From positions 1,520,501-1,584,500 of the forward strand of contig CP168942.1 in the NCBI GenBank assembly GCA_041871065.1: 64,000 nucleotides of DNA. Direction: 5' to 3'. Position numbers and translations under genes: made by a program. The stretch is from Weissella confusa. Lineage in GTDB: Bacteria; Bacillota; Bacilli; Lactobacillales; Lactobacillaceae. Positions within the stretch are counted from its first letter, which is position 1. Every line of letters starts with the position of its first letter. Below, one piece after another: positions 1-7,392 of this stretch. Under the pieces are notes generated by a model. The model saw only the letters and a list, made by a program, of their open reading frames with translations, ran no database searches and was not told the origin of the DNA.

Positions 1-454
1 CCTTTGAGCGCATGAATGCGTTAAATGCTGAACGTTGCTCAGCTTGCTTGTCTTGTGAAGTCTTAGTTACTTCAATTGGCATTGATCGTTCCTCGTCTTT
101 CTTTTCATCATCAGTGGCACCGTTGGCCGGTGCTTCGTTTTCATCTGTGTTGTCTTTTTCTGAATTGTCATCAGCCGGCGCATCATCTTCCGCGTTGTCC
201 TCGGATACAGAAGAACCCGCATCAGGAGTTGAGCTTGCGCTGTCGTCCGGTGCGGGTTCCTTAGCTTCTTCTGGTTGTGCATCTTGCAATGATTGCAAGT
301 CCTTAATATCATTTTCGATTTGCTTTACTGCATCCATTGCAGCTTGCGCATCATCTGCCGTTGCATTCGGGTCGTCGATTAGCTTTTGGGCTGCATCGAT
401 TGCATCTTGCAACGCCGTGTTCTTTGCTTGAACACTCTCGTCTAGTGTTGCCAT
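1..454 (-). CDS. Phage major capsid protein, N-terminal part (cut by window edge)
   Basis: Open frame of 151 codons that runs off the left edge, starting MATLDESVQAKN. Residues 1-55 are Ala/Asp/Gln-rich and predicted helical, like the delta (scaffold) domain of HK97-type capsid proteins that the prohead protease removes. Residues about 57-110 are a low-complexity acidic Asp/Glu/Ser/Pro/Ala stretch. The start codon overlaps the stop of the protease gene by one base (TAATG), implying coupled translation. The call rests mainly on the gene order portal-protease-capsid; the capsid core lies outside the window. The acidic linker is longer than I would expect for a plain delta domain. Confidence 0.72.
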   Translation of the reverse strand, partial: MATLDESVQAKNTALQDAIDAAQKLIDDPNATADDAQAAMDAVKQIENDIKDLQSLQDAQPEEAKEPAPDDSASSTPDAGSSVSEDNAEDDAPADDNSEKDNTDENEAPANGATDDEKKDEERSMPIEVTKTSQDKQAEQRSAFNAFMRSK

Positions 455-1041
455 TAGAATCTACCGTTCCTTTTCTGAATTTGTGCCAGCGTTACAGTGT
501 CCTGCAAGCGTTGGCGAAGTGAATATCCTTTAGCACGTTGTGCATCACGACTGGCGATTGCGATTGAGGTATCATCATACGCCGGCAAGGGTGTGATTGT
601 AATTTCGAAAACTTGGTCAATCCTCGTTACGTGTCGGATATCAGGCTGACCAGGGTCATTACTGAACTCCCACGTATCTTCGGCAGCAGTGAACATGAAA
701 CTCATGCCCTTGATATTGCCAACTCTGATATTTTCCAAGACGTCGTTCGCAAGCGTTGTATTTGGCAAAGTTGCTTCGAAATACAACCCGGTATCATCAA
801 CTTTCAACTTCAATGTGCCAGAATCAACGCGTGCTAACGGTTGGTTCGGGTCGTGCGCATAAACTAGGTACACACCGCTCAAATCAACGTCTTTCAACGC
901 GCCTTTATCGATATACTCGATAAAACCAATGTCTTTAGACGGTTTGCCAAAGACGATTGGATAACCAAACACCTTGCGACTACCTTCTTGCTCGTCGGCT
1001 CGTACTTCAACGCTAATGCTGCGTACTTCCTGATTGTTCAT
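454..1041 (-). CDS. HK97-family prohead maturation protease
   Basis: 195 aa serine protease of the phage prohead protease family (U35/S78), which cleaves the capsid N-terminal scaffold during head maturation. The start MNNQEVRSISVEVRA and the FGYPIVFGKPS segment are typical. The candidate catalytic His is H63 in YAHDPNQPLAR and the Ser is S114 in IKGMSFMF. It overlaps the portal gene by 29 bp upstream and the capsid gene by one base downstream, as expected of a translationally coupled head operon. Length is normal for the family. Confidence 0.9.
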   Translation of the reverse strand: MNNQEVRSISVEVRADEQEGSRKVFGYPIVFGKPSKDIGFIEYIDKGALKDVDLSGVYLVYAHDPNQPLARVDSGTLKLKVDDTGLYFEATLPNTTLANDVLENIRVGNIKGMSFMFTAAEDTWEFSNDPGQPDIRHVTRIDQVFEITITPLPAYDDTSIAIASRDAQRAKGYSLRQRLQDTVTLAQIQKRNGRF

Positions 1042-2188
1042 CGGTTGTCTCCCCTTCCTTCAGCGTCTTTTCAAGCTCAGACTTAGCAACAATGTCATCC
1101 GTGATTAAGTCCGATTGACTCTTCAACAAAGCTTGTTGTGCCATCTCTGGCGACAAAATGGCTTTATCTACCAAGAAGCCAACACGTTGTTCAATCTGAC
1201 TACCGTCCAAGTCAGTCGCCCGGCGAACGTCTGGAACAACATTCACACCTAACTTTTGCTCCAATTCTTCAACAACTGGTGCTAGGTATCGGGCGAAAGT
1301 TTGGTTGTAGTCAGCACGTACCTGATCGGCATTTGAGTGTTCACTCTCACCGCCCAACATATTGACTGGCAACAAGAACGCCTTGGCAATTTGCGTTCGG
1401 GTAAAGTCAGTTGAAGCCAATAACTTCGCAATGTCTGTTTTAACCTCCAATTGTTGGTAGTCGAACAAATCGTCCAGTACCAGCAAACGCCCAGCATTGT
1501 CACCTGACTGCGCATCTTCGAATGCTGTTCGCACTGCCGCTCGTTCTTCTTCACCTAACTTGGTACCCTTAGCCTTCAAGATTGAAGAAGGGTTAACTGC
1601 CTGTTTCAGTGAAGCCAAACTCAAGCGACGTGAGTTTGCTTGCAAGTCCAACTCATTGCGCAAAGCCAATAGCGGACTTTGCCCCATCAACCCGCCGTTC
1701 ATTGATAGCCAACGAAGATGAATAATGTCGTTAGAATCAACGTTTTTCAACTCGTCTTCATTTCGGTTATCGAAGCGTAGATCATACGTCATCGTCTGAC
1801 CGTCATCTGACAACCAAGGCGTAACGTGTGACGGTGGCACGAATTCGAAATACTCGCGTCCATTGTTATACTTCTTGTCTGTCCGGCGCAGTGCGTATGC
1901 ATTACCGTCCAACAACATTTGAACGACCATTGCTTGAAAGAAGTTGAAGCGGTTGGTCAGTCGTGACGGATGCGTCAATAACCAATCAACTTGTTCATCT
2001 TTCGCATGAAAATACACACGCGCAATGTCTGTTGCAATGATGTTCACCGCCGTCCACACGTCACTATTGCGTATCGCTTGTTCTGCTGATAAATAACCAT
2101 CTGTGAAGAACAGACCACCATTTACGATTGATAACGCGCGCGGATTACCTGAACCACGAATGGGTACGGATCGTTTCTCAAAAAACAT
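1013..2188 (-). CDS. Phage portal protein, HK97 family
   Basis: 391 aa. Forms the dodecameric ring at the capsid vertex through which DNA is packaged and to which the tail attaches. Family-like stretches include SDVWTAVNIIATDIARV near residue 42, LLLDGNAYALRR near residue 92, and RTQIAKAFLLPVNMLGG near residue 267. A Shine-Dalgarno (AGGAG) precedes ATG at 2188. The last 29 bp overlap the protease start. It sits between the large terminase with a small membrane protein on one side and the protease on the other, the standard siphovirus order. Confidence 0.92.
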   Translation of the reverse strand: MFFEKRSVPIRGSGNPRALSIVNGGLFFTDGYLSAEQAIRNSDVWTAVNIIATDIARVYFHAKDEQVDWLLTHPSRLTNRFNFFQAMVVQMLLDGNAYALRRTDKKYNNGREYFEFVPPSHVTPWLSDDGQTMTYDLRFDNRNEDELKNVDSNDIIHLRWLSMNGGLMGQSPLLALRNELDLQANSRRLSLASLKQAVNPSSILKAKGTKLGEEERAAVRTAFEDAQSGDNAGRLLVLDDLFDYQQLEVKTDIAKLLASTDFTRTQIAKAFLLPVNMLGGESEHSNADQVRADYNQTFARYLAPVVEELEQKLGVNVVPDVRRATDLDGSQIEQRVGFLVDKAILSPEMAQQALLKSQSDLITDDIVAKSELEKTLKEGETTDEQSGSTQH

Positions 2189-2197
2189 GTGCTTCTC

Positions 2198-2341
2198 CTA
2201 TCTCATGAAATAACTGATTGCCAACAAAGCTAGGCCAATGACAATCAGGCCCAACCACGGGGCAATTAAAAAGGCGCCTGCCGAAATCGACAAAGCGCCA
2301 AGAACTGATAAAACGTCTGATAGTAAACCTCTAATTTGCAT
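2198..2341 (-). CDS. Small phage membrane protein (DUF1056-like)
   Basis: 47 aa starting MQIRGLLSDVLSVLG, one base after the terminase stop. Residues about 9-45 are two short hydrophobic segments separated by a Pro-Trp-Leu turn. Small hydrophobic proteins at this exact position, between TerL and portal in Lactobacillales phages, are usually assigned to DUF1056 (putative head-tail joining). I chose the internal ATG at 2341 because the longer in-frame start lies inside the terminase gene. Function is not demonstrated. Confidence 0.6.
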   Translation of the reverse strand: MQIRGLLSDVLSVLGALSISAGAFLIAPWLGLIVIGLALLAISYFMR

Positions 2342-2342
2342 G

Positions 2343-4106
2343 TTAGAACCCAAAACTTTCCGACTTGATGTAATCTGCAATTTGCTCATCATTCATTCGT
2401 GAGTAATCACTCGCACTAGCATTAGTGCTGAATGACTCGAAGTGATAAATTGCGTCGTACAGCGCGTCAACTATTGCGTCGACAAGGTCAATTTTGTAAG
2501 TTGCCTTGTTCTTATCAATCTTGATTCCGTTGTTATCCGAAACAACAACCGCGTTCATCAATGACTTCTCCATCATTGGGTCGTCTAATCGTGTAACACG
2601 TTCTTCAACAAAGCTGTCTTGAAGCCATTTTGTCGGCTCATTCAACGAAATTGTTCCTTGTCGTACACCAACCATGTTCCAAGTTGTCGCTTCATCAATC
2701 GCTTTAATCAGCGCATAAGTGTGAGCCGCATCATAAGCGAACTCTAGTACGTTTAGGTTGAACTTATCAACAAAATCCATTAACCAAGTGAAGATGAACT
2801 CATTGTCTATCAAGCCCTTTTCGTGTTGCGTGACGTGAGCAAAACCAAGTTCTTCCATTTGACGATAATTAATGCCGTCTTGCTTCTCTTTAGTCTCAAT
2901 TGACCCGGCCTTGTGCCACGGAATAAATGAGTGTTGGTAAATATGCCATTTCTTTTTGCCGGCAATCTCATACGGGAACACAAACGCAAGAGCTGCATCA
3001 TCGGAAGTCATAGAATTGTCGAACCCGATATACACATCTCTAAAATTCATATCAAATCCAGCTATAACCGCGTTTTCAACTTCATCCAATTTGAATGCTG
3101 CATTTTGCTCTGCGTTCAACCACACATTCATATTCTTAACCAAGAAATCGTTCAGCTTACCTTCTGCCATCTTCGCGTTGCGTTCCGAAATCAATCCGTT
3201 CAGCAACTTGTCATGCTGTCCAGCAAGGCCCAGCAGTGGGTTTGACTTAATCCACTCGTCAGGCTCGAATACTTCATCTGGACTGTCTTGTGAGAACACT
3301 GCCATGAAGTAATCGTCCAATTCACCTTCGTTCTTCTCAATTGCCTCTGTAACCGTCTTAATATCCTCACGCAATGGTGCGTTAGGGTTTTGATAGGCAG
3401 TTGAGATTTGGAAAAACAAAGCTTCTTCTTGCTTAATTTGGCCGGATGTAATCTTTCCAAACGCATCACGGTCTCTTTGGTCGCCAGCTTCGTCAAAGAT
3501 GGCAGTAGTCGCGTGATACGAATCAAACTTTCCACCTTCTGCCGAAATGCGAACGATTTGATTGCGTTGTTTTAAGTTGAAAATATCCATGAAGCGCAAC
3601 GTAACGTCATCCTGCATGCCTTTGAAAATCGTTGCAAGCATTCGTTCAATCGTACCGGATATGTAGTTGAATAATTTCTTGGTTTGGTCGGATGTATTAG
3701 CAGCAGCAATGATATCTTGATTGTTCTTATCACTTGATTGAACAAAGAAGTCATAAGCTGCCAAGATAGCCGCCAAATATGTCTTACCTTGACCACGCGC
3801 AATCGAAACAATCGCACGTCTGAACCGCTTACCGCCTGTTTTGTTGTTTCGCCAAGCGATAACTGACCCTAAGATAAATATTTGCCAAGGCATTAACGGC
3901 ATTGGCTCACCAGTATCTGGATCAGGTACTCTTGATGCGAACATCAGAAAGCCTTCAAGAATATTTGCGTCGAAGTGATAAGGAAAATTGTCTGTATTTT
4001 GTCGTTTCAGGTCTCGCAAATGCCGATTAGCTGCCAAAATAAGCAACTTTCCGGCTTTAATCTTGCCTGTTACAACATCTTTGGCATATTGCGTCACAGC
4101 GTCCAT
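2343..4106 (-). CDS. Phage terminase large subunit
   Basis: 587 aa packaging motor with an N-terminal ATPase and a C-terminal RNase-H-like nuclease. The Walker A-like loop is at 102-109 (IARGQGKT) and Walker B at about 201-207 (TAIFDEA). The nuclease acidic residues probably lie in YIGFDNSMTSDDAA near residue 352 and in the C-terminal DLVDAIVDALY. It overlaps TerS by one base, so the two are translationally coupled. Length and order fit the Terminase_1/HK97 group of Gram-positive siphoviruses. Confidence 0.94.
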   Translation of the reverse strand: MDAVTQYAKDVVTGKIKAGKLLILAANRHLRDLKRQNTDNFPYHFDANILEGFLMFASRVPDPDTGEPMPLMPWQIFILGSVIAWRNNKTGGKRFRRAIVSIARGQGKTYLAAILAAYDFFVQSSDKNNQDIIAAANTSDQTKKLFNYISGTIERMLATIFKGMQDDVTLRFMDIFNLKQRNQIVRISAEGGKFDSYHATTAIFDEAGDQRDRDAFGKITSGQIKQEEALFFQISTAYQNPNAPLREDIKTVTEAIEKNEGELDDYFMAVFSQDSPDEVFEPDEWIKSNPLLGLAGQHDKLLNGLISERNAKMAEGKLNDFLVKNMNVWLNAEQNAAFKLDEVENAVIAGFDMNFRDVYIGFDNSMTSDDAALAFVFPYEIAGKKKWHIYQHSFIPWHKAGSIETKEKQDGINYRQMEELGFAHVTQHEKGLIDNEFIFTWLMDFVDKFNLNVLEFAYDAAHTYALIKAIDEATTWNMVGVRQGTISLNEPTKWLQDSFVEERVTRLDDPMMEKSLMNAVVVSDNNGIKIDKNKATYKIDLVDAIVDALYDAIYHFESFSTNASASDYSRMNDEQIADYIKSESFGF

Positions 4107-4477
4107 TACTTTTCCCCCTTAAACATTTTGATAATGTCTTCGGAGGCATCAATTTCAACTGGTGCAGCATCCTTTGGCAATAGTCCATTCAACTCTTTTA
4201 CCAGCGCAGTCCAGCGATTGATAACCGATACATAAGATTTTTGCGCTGGGTTTTCTCGCATCATTTCTTGACTACCGTTAACAAATAAAACGATTGGTCC
4301 ATTCTCAATAATGTCTTCTTGCAGAGTTTGAAGATTAACGGTGGCGAATGCTAGTTGGTCAACAATAGCTTTCTTAACGTCCTCTTTTTCTTCGGGAACG
4401 TCAGCAAACGCCTTGTTGAAAAATGTTTTTGATTTAGCGACATGCGCTTTGAATTCTTTCGGGCTAATTTCTGACAC
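4106..4477 (-). CDS. Phage terminase small subunit, P27 family-like
   Basis: 123 aa, starting with GTG at 4477 behind a GAGGGGG ribosome site. Small terminase subunits bind the packaging site and load the large subunit. The central NGPIVLFVNGSQEMMRENPAQKSYVSVINRW resembles P27-family proteins, where a conserved NP..K segment precedes a C-terminal helix. It lies directly upstream of TerL and overlaps it by one base. The 97-bp gap between this gene and the HNH gene (4478-4574) has no gene and is where a cos site is often found in HNH-carrying phages. Confidence 0.75.
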   Translation of the reverse strand: MSEISPKEFKAHVAKSKTFFNKAFADVPEEKEDVKKAIVDQLAFATVNLQTLQEDIIENGPIVLFVNGSQEMMRENPAQKSYVSVINRWTALVKELNGLLPKDAAPVEIDASEDIIKMFKGEK

Positions 4478-4574
4478 CCCCCCTCATATGAAAAATTAGC
4501 TCGCTATGGAAAACGAGACTACTGCATCGGTTCTCCTTGACCTAACCATAGGCCCCCTATCATACGCCCACATT

Positions 4575-5060
4575 TCAATTCTCAGCCGTTTTAAACACAA
4601 AATCGAGTAAATGGTAATCTCTCACTCGAACGGCGTCAGAGTTGATTTTGTTGTGTTGTCCAGTGCCGTAATAAGATTGTTCCCATTTAGTCTTCATGTT
4701 GTGGTGCACGTTGCAAGCAGCTACTAGGTTATTCATATCCAAACTAAGCTCTGGTGCAATCTCCCTGGGTACAATGTGGTCAACCATGTCGGCTGGCGAT
4801 GTAGTACCAACTATTTCACAGTATTGGCAGAGACCATTGTCACGTTTAATTACTGCTTGTCTTGTATGTCTCCATGCTGGCTTACGGTAGAATGCATTAC
4901 GTTCTGCACGTTCTGTGTCTGCCTTGCGCTTGCGGTCATATTGCCTATCAGCCATATGATCACGAGTTACGTCTCTCTGGTGAACACCACAGTATCTTTG
5001 ACCTACCGGAACCATAACGTGACAACCAGGTTCAGCACATCGATGTAGTCGTTGTCCCAT
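4575..5060 (-). CDS. HNH endonuclease, packaging-associated
   Basis: 161 aa when started at the ATG at 5060 (MGQRLHRC), which has a GAAAGGGTG ribosome site; a longer in-frame ATG at 5129 would overlap a separate small gene and a terminator. An N-terminal Cys pair (CAEPGCHVMV, then RYCGVH) precedes the HNH core: CQYC, then VDHIVP, then DMNNLVAACNVHHNMKT. HNH proteins next to TerS/TerL are needed for DNA cleavage at cos during packaging in several siphoviruses, which is the likely role here. Confidence 0.9.
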   Translation of the reverse strand: MGQRLHRCAEPGCHVMVPVGQRYCGVHQRDVTRDHMADRQYDRKRKADTERAERNAFYRKPAWRHTRQAVIKRDNGLCQYCEIVGTTSPADMVDHIVPREIAPELSLDMNNLVAACNVHHNMKTKWEQSYYGTGQHNKINSDAVRVRDYHLLDFVFKTAEN

Positions 5061-5081
5061 AGCATTCACCCTTTCAACTGC

Positions 5082-5112
5082 AAAATAAAAAGCCAACCTT
5101 TTCCGATTGACT
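5082..5112 (-). terminator. Intrinsic terminator after the 46-aa membrane protein gene
   Basis: On the minus strand AGTCAA pairs with TTGGCT (one G-U) around a 10-nt loop, followed by TTTTTATTTT. The stop codon of the 5111-5251 gene lies at the edge of the stem. The HNH ribosome site follows immediately, so late transcripts must read through or restart here. Confidence 0.65.
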
Positions 5113-5251
5113 ACTTTTTTGAAATCCATTTATAAAATATCACGAAAGCTAATATAATTCCGAGGAAGACTGTTGTCATTGCCAATCCCCAACCAATACT
5201 TATTTCAATCAACTCACGGCAACCAATCTCTGCACACCTATACATTCTCAT
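5111..5251 (-). CDS. Small phage membrane protein, unknown function
   Basis: 46 aa (MRMYRCAEIGC...). It starts at 5251, sharing ATGA with the stop of the upstream gene. A single hydrophobic segment (about residues 21-40, WGLAMTTVFLGIILAFVIFY) is followed by a Lys-rich tail KWISKK, giving a one-pass topology. No family is recognised. The four-base overlap and the terminator at its end argue that it is real although very short. Confidence 0.6.
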   Translation of the reverse strand: MRMYRCAEIGCRELIEISIGWGLAMTTVFLGIILAFVIFYKWISKK

Positions 5252-5571
5252 ATCACTGTCGCCTGACGCAATCCCTTAGATTGACCACGCTTGTCAGTCA
5301 TATCAAAGTAATTGATGTCAAATTCCTTAGGATTTTGAGTCTCTGTATCAGTATTCCAATCAACCATAAGGCTAATCAATGGCTTGTCATCAACTCCAGC
5401 AATCAACTCGCCATCTACCCACACCTTTGGTACATCACGAATGTCATCAAACTCAATACGTATATGTGGTTGCTCTGTCGTGCGCACTTCATCAGCCCCG
5501 TAAACGTGCGCGTACTTGCGACGATTGATATTGTTACTCTTAATCAACTTACCCATTAAGTTCTTGTGCAT
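5248..5571 (-). CDS. Hypothetical phage protein
   Basis: 107 aa, starting MHKNLMGKLIKSNNINRRK. The N-terminus is basic; the middle (HIRIEFDDIRDVPKVWVDGELIAG) looks like a beta-rich fold; there is no membrane segment. I do not recognise a family. It lies in a run of short genes between the tRNA-like region and the HNH/terminase module and is coupled by ATGA to the next small gene. Confidence 0.65.
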   Translation of the reverse strand: MHKNLMGKLIKSNNINRRKYAHVYGADEVRTTEQPHIRIEFDDIRDVPKVWVDGELIAGVDDKPLISLMVDWNTDTETQNPKEFDINYFDMTDKRGQSKGLRQATVI

Positions 5572-5590
5572 GTCGGTACCTCGCTAATTA

Positions 5591-5722
5591 CTAATTGTCT
5601 TTTTGCTTTAAATCACTCGACGCAATATTTTCCCCATTGACTATGATCTGATTCGCTTCAATCCGTAGTCGATGACTGGTCACTTCAACATTAGCTCCGT
5701 TTTCCAAGTTATATTCTTTCAT
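5591..5722 (-). CDS. Small hypothetical phage protein
   Basis: 43 aa (MKEYNLENGANVEVTS...QKDN) with a strong AAGGAG ribosome site 7 bases before the ATG at 5722. Charged and soluble, with an alternating pattern (HRLRIEANQIIVNG) suggesting a small beta hairpin. It follows the terminator at 5743-5768 and precedes the 107-aa gene by about 20 bp. No family recognised. Confidence 0.6.
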   Translation of the reverse strand: MKEYNLENGANVEVTSHRLRIEANQIIVNGENIASSDLKQKDN

Positions 5723-5742
5723 GTCGACACTCCTTCTCAGTG

Positions 5743-5768
5743 CAAAATAAAAAGCGCCCTAGGCGCTC
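5743..5768 (-). terminator. Intrinsic terminator of the 247-aa membrane protein gene
   Basis: Minus-strand hairpin AGCGCC/GGCGCT with a 3-nt loop, followed by TTTTTATTTTGC. The TAG stop of the upstream gene is inside the loop. It shares the adjacent box GCAAAATAAAAAG (plus-strand reading) with the terminator at 5082-5112. Confidence 0.75.
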
Positions 5769-6502
5769 AATTCTTCAATAGTTTGGTCAATACATTTAGA
5801 TATATCTTCAAGTTGTTTCTTCATTGTTTTGATATCCGGACATTTTTCAACTATGTTATACCTTAACGAATTATCAGAAATACATTGCTTGTACGTATTT
5901 AAAAAACGGTCTAGTAATACCAAATTATTTGTATACTCATCCTGTTTATCAAGCAATTCCTTTTTCATTAAATTATCTAGCATGTTAGTGATAAGGTACA
6001 TGTCATTATGTGATTTTTTTAAGCATTTATAATTAGTACCCTCAAAAATGTTAGCAGTATTTTCAGACACAAAATATTCATACCTAGATTTTGCAAGGTC
6101 TTGTTCTGCTAGACTCATTAGAGTTTCTAATCGTATTTTACTATCTAATACTACAATTGATTTAGAAACATCACCTTTCATTTCATAGCAGTAGTCAATC
6201 AACTTTGAATTTCTCATCATGCTTAATTCTTGCTGCCTAGATTGATTGCTTTGCTTATTAGATTCTTTGACCTGATATCCAGCCACTGCTGCTGCAATGA
6301 CACCGGATGGCAACACACCCAGATAACTGCCCCAAAACCCCAGCCAATCTCCCGAAACCACAAAATCCCCATTCCGTAATCCATTGAAAACAAACGAGCC
6401 CAATTGAAAAAAAAGCGGAATGCCCAGAAATAATAACGTTAACAAAAACGCATTTTTAGTCAGGAAAGAAGCATCTCCATTCTTCTTTTTTTCATTTTTC
6501 AT
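5759..6502 (-). CDS. Two-pass membrane protein of unknown function, probable phage accessory gene
   Basis: 247 aa with a strong GGAGG ribosome site. A basic N-terminus (MKNEKKKNG) leads to a hydrophobic segment at about 18-42 and a second at about 50-72 with the motif WLGFWGSYLGVLPSG. The remaining 170 residues are helical and charged and probably cytoplasmic. The FWGSYLG motif recurs in uncharacterised bacterial membrane proteins that I cannot name further. The gene is more A+T-rich than its neighbours, has its own terminator, and sits between the tRNA-like RNA and the packaging genes. This looks like a late-inserted 'moron' gene, possibly for defence or superinfection exclusion (inference). 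Confidence 0.7.
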   Translation of the reverse strand: MKNEKKKNGDASFLTKNAFLLTLLFLGIPLFFQLGSFVFNGLRNGDFVVSGDWLGFWGSYLGVLPSGVIAAAVAGYQVKESNKQSNQSRQQELSMMRNSKLIDYCYEMKGDVSKSIVVLDSKIRLETLMSLAEQDLAKSRYEYFVSENTANIFEGTNYKCLKKSHNDMYLITNMLDNLMKKELLDKQDEYTNNLVLLDRFLNTYKQCISDNSLRYNIVEKCPDIKTMKKQLEDISKCIDQTIEELSA

Positions 6503-6529
6503 GTAACCTACCTCCGAAAAGATAGCTTA

Positions 6530-6573
6530 CACCAAAAATAAAAACCGTGCACCCACATATCGAAGACCACGGC
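6530..6573 (-). terminator. Intrinsic terminator downstream of the tRNA-like RNA
   Basis: On the minus strand CCGTG pairs with CACGG around an 18-nt loop and is followed by TTTTTATTTTT. It lies directly upstream of the 247-aa membrane protein gene. The region 6503-6923 otherwise carries no gene, only this terminator, a candidate second structured RNA and the tRNA-like element. Confidence 0.55.
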
Positions 6574-6656
6574 ACGATTATTAGATTAGAGAAAGCATAT
6601 CCTATGCTTAATTTGATATGTACACCATTCGCCACATACAAGGCACTGGCACGGTA
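6544..6656 (-). other. Candidate second structured RNA beside the tRNA-like element
   Basis: The ends of this 113-nt minus-strand segment, ACCGTGC and GCACGGT, form a perfect 7-bp acceptor-like stem. Inside, CATATC and GATATG can pair. There is no convincing D or T arm, and its 3' end coincides with the terminator stem, so the complementarity may simply reflect alternative pairings of the terminator. No open frame of note. Confidence 0.2.
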
Positions 6657-6700
6657 ATAACTAATAAAGTTTTCCTTTAATTAGTTTGTTGTGTATGTAT

Positions 6701-6828
6701 GCATGTGGTCAGGATTTGCACCTGACATGATTAGCAACGGGCGTCTTGAGATGTGGCCACGTCCCATTGTTGCCTTATCTTGTTTCTCTCTAGCGTAACT
6801 AAGCGTCTACCTATTCCGCCACACATGC
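6701..6828 (-). ncRNA. tRNA-like RNA (Leu-type acceptor/D arm, oversized centre)
   Basis: 128-nt minus-strand element. The ends GCATGTG and CACATGC form a 7-bp acceptor stem. TGGCGGAATAGGTAGACGC matches the U8 and D-arm region of Leu-type tRNAs, and TCAGG-TGCAAAT-CCTGA is a T arm. It departs from a real tRNA in several ways: the T-loop has G where the invariant U55 should be; there is one extra base between T stem and acceptor; the anticodon arm is poor (TTAG-TTACG-CTAG, a 5-nt loop); and about 60 nt replace the variable arm, containing GCAAC/GTTGC around a TGGGA/TCTCA hairpin. No CCA is encoded. No amino-acid identity can be assigned; a decayed tRNA is the alternative. Confidence 0.6.
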
Positions 6829-6923
6829 TTTATTTCAATTTTTCTACTCTATCATTTTTACATGAAAATTCAGGTAAAACACAAGCCATTGCTAAATTAA
6901 TAATTTAGCATAACTAAATCAAA

Positions 6924-7316
6924 TTACAAATCAACGTAATGTGCGACTGACCTCTTGAACTCATTCTTCCAAAGGTGCAGCGTAGTTTCGCTATAATGGA
7001 GCTTCATTGATATCGCTGACCAAGGAATACGCTCTCCGTAATGACACTTCAGCATATCTAATAAGTCCTCATCGATGTCCACAAGCCAGAATTCAACAAT
7101 CATTTTCTGGTGATTAAGCTGTGATAGCTCATAGTCTCGTTCCAAGGTGATCATCTGACTTTCAACCGCATTACTGTATTTATACTGTGCACGGCCACCA
7201 CCGACATTCTCGTCAATCTCGGTGTGAAATTGCAAGTACATCTCACGGGCCTTGATTTGTTTGTCCAACGTCCCATCAAAATAATTTCGTAGTAACTTAT
7301 CAACCTTGTCTGCCAA
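6924..7316 (-). CDS. Phage late-gene transcriptional regulator (ArpU/RinA/DUF722-like)
   Basis: 130 aa, start TTG at 7316 behind GGGGGA. The C-terminal part (about 90-125) contains a helix-turn-helix-like stretch, IPWSAISMKLHYSETTLHLW. Small regulators of this type sit at the end of the early region in Gram-positive siphoviruses and switch on the packaging and structural genes. Position fits: it is the last gene before the RNA region and the HNH/terminase operon. Exact family assignment is not certain. Confidence 0.65.
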   Translation of the reverse strand: MADKVDKLLRNYFDGTLDKQIKAREMYLQFHTEIDENVGGGRAQYKYSNAVESQMITLERDYELSQLNHQKMIVEFWLVDIDEDLLDMLKCHYGERIPWSAISMKLHYSETTLHLWKNEFKRSVAHYVDL

Positions 7317-7361
7317 ACCGATGTCCCCCGTGCTAAACTAGATATACCACATATCAAGTAC

Positions 7362-7392
7362 GCGCTGGACTTCGGTCTGGCGCTTTTTGTTT
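7362..7392 (+). terminator. Plus-strand terminator antisense to the lytic operon
   Basis: GCGCTGGAC and GTCTGGCGC pair over 9 bp (two G-U pairs) around a UUCG tetraloop and are followed by TTTTTGTTT on the plus strand. The wobbles only pair in plus-strand RNA; the minus-strand copy would have two A-C mismatches. No plus-strand gene is nearby. Confidence 0.6.

Noticed and set aside
12..431. Ser-rich plus-strand open frame of 139 codons
   Set aside because: It is the complement of the capsid delta/linker region; the minus-strand frame continues the head operon with one-base coupling and a sensible protein.
4575..5129. Longer start of the HNH protein at 5129
   Set aside because: It would overlap the terminator and the end of a separate small gene; the ATG at 5060 has its own ribosome site.
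6701..6828. A normal tRNA-Leu gene
   Set aside because: Length of 128 nt, no Leu anticodon in a 7-nt loop, and G in place of the invariant T-loop U55.
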